Shown here: positions 1 to 6,222 of the stretch, piece after piece
How positions within the stretch are numbered: position 1 is the first letter of the stretch
Layout of the letters: each line of letters starts with the position of its first letter
NCBI RefSeq assembly: GCF_947489715.1
Contig: NZ_CANLER010000018.1
Coordinates: 1 to 38,670, forward strand
Length of the DNA stretch: 38,670 bases
Source of the DNA: an uncultured Roseovarius sp.
GTDB lineage: Bacteria; Pseudomonadota; Alphaproteobacteria; Rhodobacterales; Rhodobacteraceae
Direction of reading: 5' to 3'
Notes under the pieces: generated by a model
Seen by the model: the letters and a program-made list of their open reading frames with translations, nothing else
Database searches by the model: none
What the model was told of the DNA's origin: nothing
Program-made: the position numbers and the translations under genes

Positions 1-70
1 TTAGTTTCTTAGCACGACCTATGACGAATAAAGAGCGGCCATTGAAGCGTGTGCAGCGAATGTAAATTCT

Positions 71-79
71 GTCCCGCAG
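71..79. repeat. possible dispersed intergenic repeat, left edge
   Basis: GTCCCGCAG at 71-79, flanked by GAATGT and GCGGACAC, recurs in inverted form at 38613-38621 (CTGCGGGAC) near GAATGT at the right edge. Both lie in short gene-free edges. The shared core is only 9 bp, so this is a weak call. Confidence 0.25.
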
Positions 80-97
80 AGCGGACACGACCTGTCC

Positions 98-1093
98 CTA
101 TCCAAGCCCGCGAATGGTTTCGACCAACTCCTTGTTGATCGCACGCGGACCGGTATCCAGCCGGTTCACATGCCGCCGCGCACCGGGCAGACGCACGCCG
201 TCAAGACCACTCAGGCGCTTCATGAACCCTTCTGCATGGGCCTCCCAGCCGTCCCCGGCAATCAGCGCGGGCGACAGGGCGATCACCATCTCCCCACCGC
301 GCGGCGGGCCGCCATCGTGGTTGTCCTTTTCCGCCGCCTCGTAGCTGAAATTCTCACCGGTCAACCCTGCGGCCAGCAACTCGACCATCAGCGCAATGGC
401 CGATCCCTTGTAGCCGCCGAACGGCAGCAGCACGCCCTTGGCAATCGCCGCCGGATCGGTGGTTTCATTCCCGTCCGCGTCCAGCCCGGTGCCCAGCGGC
501 ACCGACTTGCCGTCGCGCGCGGCGATCTGCACGTCGCCCATCGCCATCGCCGCCGTCGCCATGTCGTAACAGACCGGCGGTTTGCCCGATCTTGGCCAGG
601 CGAATGAAATCGGGTTGGTCCCAAACAGTTTCTCGGTCGATCCCGCCGGGGCCACCATCGGCATGTAGGCTGTACAGGCAATCCCGACGAGGCCGCGATC
701 GGCCAGAAATTCCGTCTCGGGCCAGAGCGCGGCAAAGTGATGAATATTTGTCAGCGACAGCGCCGCCACGCCGATCTCGGCCGCGGCCTCGGCCAGCACC
801 GGCAATCCCACCGCCTGCGCCAGTGGGGCGAAACATCCGCCCCCATCGACATGCACCACCGCGGGCGTCTTGCGCGTGACCACCGGTTTGGCTTTGCCAT
901 CAACCTTGCCGCTGCGCAGCGCCTTGACATAGCCTGGCACCCGGAACAGCCCGTGGGAATGGGATCCGTCCCGCTCGGCCCGGGTGATGATATCAGCCAG
1001 CGCCCCGGCATTGGCCGCGTCACAGCCTTTGGCTGTCATCGTGTCATGGGCAAGCTTATGGATTTCTTCCAGAGACAGGCTGAGCGTGGTCAT
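98..1093 (-). CDS. Ldh/malate dehydrogenase-family NAD(P)H oxidoreductase, possibly a cyclic-imine (pyrroline/piperideine-2-carboxylate) reductase
   Basis: Cytoplasmic reductase of the Ldh2/YlbC/DpkA family, which reduces 2-oxo acids or cyclic imino acids with NAD(P)H. The 331-residue product has the family's DGSHSHGLFR segment at residues 42-51 and the FGTNPISF nucleotide-binding stretch mid-protein; length is normal for the family. I chose the ATG at 1091-1093 (MTTLSLSLEE); an in-frame GTG at 1174 would add 27 residues unlike the family. The gene stands alone: the 169 nt upstream carry four CGTACG palindromes that look like operator sites. The family includes malate, lactate, ureidoglycolate and delta-1-pyrroline-2-carboxylate reductases, so the substrate is not settled. 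A hydroxyproline-type enolase-superfamily enzyme 3 kb away makes the pyrroline reductase role attractive, but that is inference. Confidence 0.85.
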   Translation of the reverse strand: MTTLSLSLEEIHKLAHDTMTAKGCDAANAGALADIITRAERDGSHSHGLFRVPGYVKALRSGKVDGKAKPVVTRKTPAVVHVDGGGCFAPLAQAVGLPVLAEAAAEIGVAALSLTNIHHFAALWPETEFLADRGLVGIACTAYMPMVAPAGSTEKLFGTNPISFAWPRSGKPPVCYDMATAAMAMGDVQIAARDGKSVPLGTGLDADGNETTDPAAIAKGVLLPFGGYKGSAIALMVELLAAGLTGENFSYEAAEKDNHDGGPPRGGEMVIALSPALIAGDGWEAHAEGFMKRLSGLDGVRLPGARRHVNRLDTGPRAINKELVETIRGLG

Positions 1094-1178
1094 GTCGGGT
1101 AAGGGCCTTCTGTAAATGTTGACGGGGGTGGAATTCCGCCACGATAGGGGAGCATTTGGCGCAATGACAATCACAAAC

Positions 1179-1247
1179 CGTACGGCCCGTACGCAGGGGA
1201 TCGCAGAGGGCCCGATTTCCGTACGTTTCGCGCGTATATTCCGTACG
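1179..1247. promoter_or_regulatory. cluster of four CGTACG palindromes, putative operator region
   Basis: The hexamer CGTACG occurs at 1179-1184, 1188-1193, 1220-1225 and 1242-1247. The first lies in the 8-bp palindrome CCGTACGG. All are in the 169-nt gap upstream of the Ldh-family gene and downstream of phhB. Four copies in 69 nt are far above chance for a 6-mer and suggest binding sites for a dimeric repressor or activator. No regulator gene adjoins it in the window. Confidence 0.45.
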
Positions 1248-1262
1248 CCTTGTCCGGAATCC

Positions 1263-1559
1263 CTATCCCGCTAACGTGTCCATTTTACGCGCCAGTTTCA
1301 CGTCCAGTGTGCTCAGGCCATTGACGTCATGGGTGGTCAGCGTGACCTTCACCCGGCTGTAGACATTGAACCATTCCGGGTGGTGGTTCCATTTCTCGGC
1401 CCAGATCGCGGCGCAGGTCATGAAACCCATCGCTTCAACGAAGTCTTTGAATTTGAACTCTTTTTCAATGGCATCCCGGGTCTCGTCCAACACCCAGCCG
1501 GTCTCAAGCAGCGGCTCCAGCATGGTCTTGCGGGCGGTATCGCTCAGGCGTTCACTCAT
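1263..1559 (-). CDS. phhB: pterin-4a-carbinolamine dehydratase
   Basis: Dehydrates 4a-hydroxytetrahydrobiopterin, recycling the pterin cofactor used by aromatic amino acid hydroxylases such as phenylalanine hydroxylase. The 98-residue product is a standard-length PCD/DCoH. It carries the active-site block EKWNHHPEW (histidines 59-60), then Y67 and the LTTHDVNGLSTLD segment at 74-86, where H77 is the third conserved histidine. Its ATG overlaps the stop of the upstream acyltransferase-like gene by 4 nt (ATGA), so it is translationally coupled and the last gene of a four-gene operon. No phenylalanine hydroxylase gene is present in the window. Confidence 0.93.
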   Translation of the reverse strand: MSERLSDTARKTMLEPLLETGWVLDETRDAIEKEFKFKDFVEAMGFMTCAAIWAEKWNHHPEWFNVYSRVKVTLTTHDVNGLSTLDVKLARKMDTLAG

Positions 1560-2743
1560 TCGTGGTCCTCCATGATCTCTTTCCGAAATGGGCCATATTC
1601 TGTAAGGATTTCAATATCTTGCTCGACGGCGCGGCGTTCCGCCTGAAGATATTGCGCAATCGCCTCGGCAAATCCTGCATCCCTGATCCAGTGCAGCGAG
1701 TGTGTCGCAACCGGCAGATACCCCCGCGCCAGCTTGTGCTCCCCCTGCGCACCGGCCTCAACCCTTTGTAATCCTTCACGAATTGCATAGTCGATGGCAC
1801 GATAGTAGCACAGTTCGAAATGCAGGCACGGATGATCCTCGACGCAGCCCCAATAGCGGCCATATAGCGCCGAGGCCCCGATCATGTTCATCGCTCCTGC
1901 CACCGGGCGGCCCTCGCGCAAGGCAAGTACCAGCATGATATCATTACGTAATTCCGCATGCGCAATCTCGAAAAAAGCCCGTGTCAGATACGGCGTGCCC
2001 CATTTGCGAGCGCCGGTGTCCTGATAGAAACGCCAGATCGCGTCCCAATGTTCCGGATTTATCTCGTCGCCCGTCAACAGCTTGATTTCACCGCCAAATT
2101 CATTGGCCTGCCGCCGTTCTTTACGGATATTCTTGCGTTTGCGTGAACTGAGCGAGGCCAGAAATCCGTCGAAATCCTTGTATCCAGCATTGACCCAGTG
2201 AAACTGCTGACTGCTACGCTCCATCAATCCCATCTGTCCTCCCACCGCAGCCTCGGCCTCGGTGCAGAAGGTGATGTGGAGGGACGAAAAATCATTGTTT
2301 TCAGCCACTTGCACTGCGCCCTGGACCAACGCTGATTGCCCGATCTCCTCATATCCCGGGCGCACCAGAAACCGGCGACCGGTGACCGGCGTGAACGGCA
2401 CCGCCATCTGGAATTTCGGATAATACCGCCCCCCCGCACGTTCATAGGCATGGGCCCAATTGTGATCGAAAATATACTCGCCCTGGCTATGCGATTTGGC
2501 GAAAAGTGGTGCGCAGGCAATGACATGCCCCTCCAAATCGGCGGTCAGGTAATGCGGCTGCCACCCCGTCCCCACACCGACCGAACCGCTGTCTTCCAGC
2601 GCTTTCAGAAACCGGTAAGTTGTAAACGGATCTTCGGGCCGAGCACCCTCCGTCGCCTCGGGACAGGCGCAGGCATCCCACTCGGCGGCATCAATCCGGG
2701 CCAGGCTGTCATGCAGGGTGATGGTAATCTGGGTATCGCTCAT
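1556..2743 (-). CDS. GNAT-like acyltransferase family protein (COG3146, DUF482 type)
   Basis: Predicted cytoplasmic protein of 395 residues in the family annotated as 'peptidogalycan biosynthesis/recognition' or GNAT N-acetyltransferase. The central basic stretch FLASLSSRKRKNIRKERR and the following NPEHWDAIWRFYQDTGARKWG segment are typical of it. The fold resembles FemAB/GNAT acyltransferases, but the natural substrate is unknown. I chose the ATG at 2741-2743, preceded by GGGAGA; an in-frame TTG at 2779 overlapping the upstream stop would add 12 residues. It lies 32 nt after the glycerophosphodiesterase gene and overlaps phhB by 4 nt, so it belongs to the same operon. Confidence 0.82.
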   Translation of the reverse strand: MSDTQITITLHDSLARIDAAEWDACACPEATEGARPEDPFTTYRFLKALEDSGSVGVGTGWQPHYLTADLEGHVIACAPLFAKSHSQGEYIFDHNWAHAYERAGGRYYPKFQMAVPFTPVTGRRFLVRPGYEEIGQSALVQGAVQVAENNDFSSLHITFCTEAEAAVGGQMGLMERSSQQFHWVNAGYKDFDGFLASLSSRKRKNIRKERRQANEFGGEIKLLTGDEINPEHWDAIWRFYQDTGARKWGTPYLTRAFFEIAHAELRNDIMLVLALREGRPVAGAMNMIGASALYGRYWGCVEDHPCLHFELCYYRAIDYAIREGLQRVEAGAQGEHKLARGYLPVATHSLHWIRDAGFAEAIAQYLQAERRAVEQDIEILTEYGPFRKEIMEDHE

Positions 2744-2775
2744 TCTCTCCCAATCTGTGCCTTCACGGGCACGGG

Positions 2776-3543
2776 TCAAGACGGGATCTTAGCCAGATAT
2801 TTTTCGAAAGTGATATTGTCAGCCACTTTGCGCGCCTCAATCTCCTGCGCTTCAGACCTTACAGTCCAGCAAAAGATCGCCGCGCCCTGCCCTCTCAACT
2901 CGGCAAGACGTGGGTTGTCCAGATCATGCACCGAATGGCTGATAAAGCACGCACCAGCCCGATCGTAATCTGGAATTCGGCTCAGAAGCGCGCGGGTTTC
3001 GGGCTTGAGCAACACCCAATCCTTGGCGGGGAAATGCTCGGACACGATACCGCGAGGGATCCCGGGCATGAGATCCGCCAGTTCAACCACGGAATTGGGA
3101 TTGAACGACATCAACCCTACCGGACCGTCATACCCCTGCATATCCGCAACCACAGCGCGTTCCAGCCGGCCATCGGTCACGCCCATCTGGCCATGCTGAT
3201 CCTTTAGCTCGATCAGCATTGGCACACGGCCCGCGACCAGCTTCAGCACTTCTGCGAATGTTGGAATGCCCTCATCTCCACCCAACAGCCCGATCTGCGA
3301 CAACTCTGCCGCATCGCGTTGCTGGATCGCGCCGTTGATGCCCGTCAGGCGGGTCAGGTCGTAGTCGTGAAACACCATCGCCCGGCCATCGCGGCTGAGC
3401 TGCAGGTCAATCTCGATCCCGTACCCGGCCGCTATCGCCGCACGGATCGCCGCGCGTGAGTTTTCGGGCCGCCCATCAGCCACATCGTGCAACGCCCGGT
3501 GAGCGATGGGAATACGCCGAAAATCAGCATGTATTTCAGTCAT
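2776..3543 (-). CDS. glycerophosphodiester phosphodiesterase
   Basis: Hydrolyses glycerophosphodiesters to sn-glycerol 3-phosphate and an alcohol. At 255 residues it is a compact cytoplasmic-type GDPD without a signal peptide. The TIM-barrel signature is intact: H15-R16 (IAHRALHD), E27-N28 (RPENSR), the metal pair E44/D46 (GIEIDLQLS) and H59 (VFHDYDL). The start codon overlaps the stop of the RidA-like gene by 4 nt (3540-3543), indicating coupling. The gene could recycle head groups from membrane phospholipids; why it travels with a RidA protein and a pterin enzyme is not evident. Confidence 0.9.
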   Translation of the reverse strand: MTEIHADFRRIPIAHRALHDVADGRPENSRAAIRAAIAAGYGIEIDLQLSRDGRAMVFHDYDLTRLTGINGAIQQRDAAELSQIGLLGGDEGIPTFAEVLKLVAGRVPMLIELKDQHGQMGVTDGRLERAVVADMQGYDGPVGLMSFNPNSVVELADLMPGIPRGIVSEHFPAKDWVLLKPETRALLSRIPDYDRAGACFISHSVHDLDNPRLAELRGQGAAIFCWTVRSEAQEIEARKVADNITFEKYLAKIPS

Positions 3544-4001
3544 TTAATCTGGAACACACCGTCGATTTCAACCGCAACACCAAGCGGTAGAGATGGTGAT
3601 GAAACCGCCGCGCGCGCATGTTTTCCCGCATCCCCCAAGGCGTTGCCAATAAGGTCCGACGCGCCGTTGATGACCTTGGGCTGGTCGGTGAAATCCGGGC
3701 TCGAGTTGACGAAACCGCCCAGCTTGACCACCCGCACCAGTCGGTCCAGATCACCGCCGCAGGCCGCCTTGACCTGCGCCAGCAGATTGATCGCACATTG
3801 TTTTGCCGCCTCGGCCCCGGCGTCGGCATCCATGTCTTCGCCCAACTTGCCGGTGATCGGTCCGTCCGGCCCTAGTGAGATCTGACCCGAAACAAAGAGC
3901 ATATCGCCCACCTGCACATAGGGTACGTAGTTTGCCACGGGCACCGGTGCGTCGGGCAGAGTCACACCCATTTCGGCCAGTTTGCTTTCGAATTGTCCCA
4001 T
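3540..4001 (-). CDS. RidA/YjgF/UK114-family protein, long subgroup
   Basis: RidA proteins hydrolyse reactive enamines and imines from PLP enzymes and amino-acid oxidases. This 153-residue member is longer than classical RidA (about 130) and belongs to the YjgH-like long subgroup. The substrate-binding arginine is present (R130 in KHARAAVSS), with E145 at the same 15-residue spacing as R105/E120 of enteric RidA, so deaminase activity is plausible. It is first in the operon ridA-like/gdpD/COG3146/phhB. The 156-nt region upstream is shared with the divergent enolase-superfamily gene. A link to imine chemistry in that neighbour is inference. Confidence 0.88.
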   Translation of the reverse strand: MGQFESKLAEMGVTLPDAPVPVANYVPYVQVGDMLFVSGQISLGPDGPITGKLGEDMDADAGAEAAKQCAINLLAQVKAACGGDLDRLVRVVKLGGFVNSSPDFTDQPKVINGASDLIGNALGDAGKHARAAVSSPSLPLGVAVEIDGVFQIK

Positions 4002-4157
4002 TTGTCTCTCCTACAGGCATCGTTTCAGTCGCGCGCGACGCTAACGGCTAACGGCTCCGACTTAAATCCCAAAAGCGCGCCTTCCGGTTTCGGAATAGAC
4101 AAATTTTCTAAACCGATTAACCATTATCGCGACCAGGGAACAATCAAGGCGCGCCAC
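4002..4157. promoter_or_regulatory. divergent promoter region between the RidA operon and the enolase-superfamily gene
   Basis: This 156-nt gap separates divergent start codons, so it must hold promoters for both directions. It becomes AT-rich around 4090-4130. No operator, riboswitch or confident -35/-10 pair was recognised. Confidence 0.4.
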
Positions 4158-5261
4158 ATGAAGATCACCCAAATAAACCTCTATCAGGTCAGCCTGCCGA
4201 TGAAGGAAGGTGCTTATTCCTGGTCGAACCAGAGTTTCGCCGCCTTCGACAGCACCATTGTCGAAATCAGGACGGATGAAGGCGTGACCGGCGTGGGCGA
4301 GATTTGCCCATTGGGCCCGGCTTACCTTCCCGCCTATGCCGAAGGCGCGCGCACAGGCATCGCAACCATGGCGCCCGGGCTGATCGGGCACGATCCATGT
4401 AATATCGGCGGTATCAACCTCAGGATGGATCAGTTGCTCAAGGGGCACCCTTACGTGAAATCCGCTGTCGACGTGGCCTGTTGGGATATTCTGGGCAAGG
4501 CAACGGGGCGTCCTGTCTGTGATCTTCTGGGTGGTCGCTTGCAGGACAAGGTCCGGCTTTTCAAGGTCGTATCGCGAGACGATCCCGATGCGATGGCCGA
4601 GAAACTGGTCGCCTATCAGGAGCAGGGGTTTTCGCAGTTTCAGATGAAGGTCGGTGCCGATGCGGATACCGACATCACCCGCATCAGACGTGTCGCGGCC
4701 CAGTTGCAATCCGGCAACAAGCTGGCAGCAGACGCCAATTGCGGTTGGCGCCAGCATGAGGCGGTCCTTGTGGTTTCAGCCGTCTCAGACATCAGCCTTT
4801 ATTTAGAACAACCCTGCGAAAGCTACGAAGAGTGCCGCGTGGTGCGCGATCACTCGCCCCATCCGATGATCCTGGATGAATGCATGGACAGCCTGCAAAT
4901 GGTGCTGCGTGGCCATAATGAACGGGCGATGGATGTCATCAACCTCAAGATCAGCCGCATGGGTGGCCTCAGCAAATCACGTGTCATTCGCGATGTCTGC
5001 CTGCAACTGGGCATCATCATGACGATCGAGGATACATGGGGCGGTGAGATCGGCGATGCCGCCATCGCCCATCTTGCGCATTCAACGCCGTCGGATTTTC
5101 ACTTCCAATCTTCGGCCTTTCACGAATATGCCACTCATCCCATTGCCAGCGGCGGGCCGGTCATCAAGGACGGCTTCATGGCCATGTCCGGTGCCCCCGG
5201 CCTGGGGGTCGAACCCGATTGGGATTTGCTGGGCGCACCAATCGCATCAATCATCACCTGA
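4158..5261 (+). CDS. mandelate racemase/muconate lactonising enzyme family protein (hydroxyproline dehydratase or hydroxyproline-betaine epimerase type)
   Basis: Enolase-superfamily enzyme of 367 residues. These enzymes abstract the proton alpha to a carboxylate using Mg2+ and paired general bases. Metal ligands appear as D192 (ADANCGW), E217 (LEQP) and D240 (ILDE); candidate bases are K164 (FQMKVG) and K264 (INLKISRMGG). The usual K-x-K of the MLE group reads Q162-M-K164. Overall it resembles cis-3-hydroxy-L-proline dehydratases and 4-hydroxyproline-betaine 2-epimerases of marine alphaproteobacteria, but I cannot separate those functions by eye. I chose the ATG at 4158 (MKITQINLYQ); an earlier in-frame start at 3993 lies in the neighbour's 5' end. 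Divergent from the RidA operon. Confidence 0.85.
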   Translation: MKITQINLYQVSLPMKEGAYSWSNQSFAAFDSTIVEIRTDEGVTGVGEICPLGPAYLPAYAEGARTGIATMAPGLIGHDPCNIGGINLRMDQLLKGHPYVKSAVDVACWDILGKATGRPVCDLLGGRLQDKVRLFKVVSRDDPDAMAEKLVAYQEQGFSQFQMKVGADADTDITRIRRVAAQLQSGNKLAADANCGWRQHEAVLVVSAVSDISLYLEQPCESYEECRVVRDHSPHPMILDECMDSLQMVLRGHNERAMDVINLKISRMGGLSKSRVIRDVCLQLGIIMTIEDTWGGEIGDAAIAHLAHSTPSDFHFQSSAFHEYATHPIASGGPVIKDGFMAMSGAPGLGVEPDWDLLGAPIASIIT

Positions 5262-5559
5262 GCGCCGAGTGACAAACCGGTTTGACTAACCTCGTTTCCA
5301 ATATGGCAAGATAGGAATTGTCCTTGCGGTGATAGCCTTATCTGTCACCAAAAGCACCGCAGGCGGGCGAAGCTGCCGTTCTGGATTTCTTGGTCGAATG
5401 TTCGAACGGAGGGAAGGTGTCACTCCGGCCACCGAGCCAAAGTCCATTTTAGGGACGCCTGGCTAGCAAGGCGAAAGCCCGCCCATCACCGGGAGGGTAC
5501 CTGTCCAATTTTTGCAATCTGTGATAGAATTTTTACATTGTTGAGTCGACGGAGGGCCA
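5262..5559. other. 298-nt intergenic region with several small hairpins
   Basis: No gene was seen here. The plus strand can form short stems: GGTGA/TCACC enclosing about 5329-5350, GCAG/CTGC near 5359-5376, GTCC/GGAC near 5442-5456 and GGC-GAAA-GCC near 5470-5479. Near the gene a possible promoter is TTGCAA (5512-5517) and TACATT (5534-5539), 16 nt apart, with ribosome-binding GGAGGG at 5551-5556. The stems could be a structured leader or the 3' end of the upstream transcript. They match no riboswitch class I can name. Confidence 0.3.
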
Positions 5560-6195
5560 ATGGGCAATTCAGCGTCGATAGGTATTTTGTTTGTTGCATT
5601 TCTGATCGCGCCGCTGCCTTCGGCGCTGGCTGACTACGCGCAAATGACACTGTTTCAGATGCTCACCCGGGCAGAAATAGTCGTGAGCGGTAAGATCCGG
5701 AACATCACAGACAAGACCTATGATCTGGTCGTTGATCATCCCTATCGCAACGCTGAACCAAAAGATGTGCTGACTGTTCAAAGGATCGACACACTGCGCC
5801 TTGGCGACCGGTGGCACGACTACAAGGAAGGAGAGCATGTAGTGCTGTTCGCAGACCCCGGTGCAACGGGCGATGTCACCCTTACGCCCGTTGGTGCCGC
5901 CGGAGAAGGAGAGCTGCCGGCAGATGCGACAGCGATCTATCTTGCCGCCCTATCCCGCCCGCCCGCGCATCTGAAGAGCAGCACGTATTTGGGTGGGACA
6001 TCAGAATACTACCGCGTTGATGCGACCGACTTTAACGATGCCATCACAGGTTTTTTTGATTGTTACCGGCCCACCGAACTGGGTCGGATTGCACGGCTTT
6101 GCGACGATGCGGCGCTAGAAGAATACCGCCAATCCTCCTGGCTCGCAGAACATCTATCAGGCATCGCCGACAGATTACCAGAAGGAGAAAACTGA
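5560..6195 (+). CDS. exported protein of unknown function
   Basis: A 211-residue protein with a cleavable signal peptide: hydrophobic residues 8-17, then PSALA-DY with cleavage likely after residue 24. The mature part begins with a small beta-rich domain (RAEIVVSGKIRNITDKTYD, then DVLTVQRIDTLRLGD) like those that sense or bind at the cell surface. I cannot assign a family. Only one cysteine pair (about C167 and C179) is in the mature part, so one disulfide is possible. ATG 5560 follows GGAGGG at good spacing. It lies 27 nt before the metzincin-like gene on the same strand, so the two are probably co-transcribed and exported together; an inhibitor or chaperone of that protein is one untested idea. 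Confidence 0.7.
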   Translation: MGNSASIGILFVAFLIAPLPSALADYAQMTLFQMLTRAEIVVSGKIRNITDKTYDLVVDHPYRNAEPKDVLTVQRIDTLRLGDRWHDYKEGEHVVLFADPGATGDVTLTPVGAAGEGELPADATAIYLAALSRPPAHLKSSTYLGGTSEYYRVDATDFNDAITGFFDCYRPTELGRIARLCDDAALEEYRQSSWLAEHLSGIADRLPEGEN

Positions 6196-6222
6196 ACGTC
6201 TTTTTTATGAAAAGAGGATATC

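Noticed and set aside
5400..5500. Possible c-di-GMP (GEMM) or cobalamin riboswitch
   Set aside because: GGGACGC is present but the GGGCAAACC and receptor parts of GEMM are absent, and no B12 box is seen.
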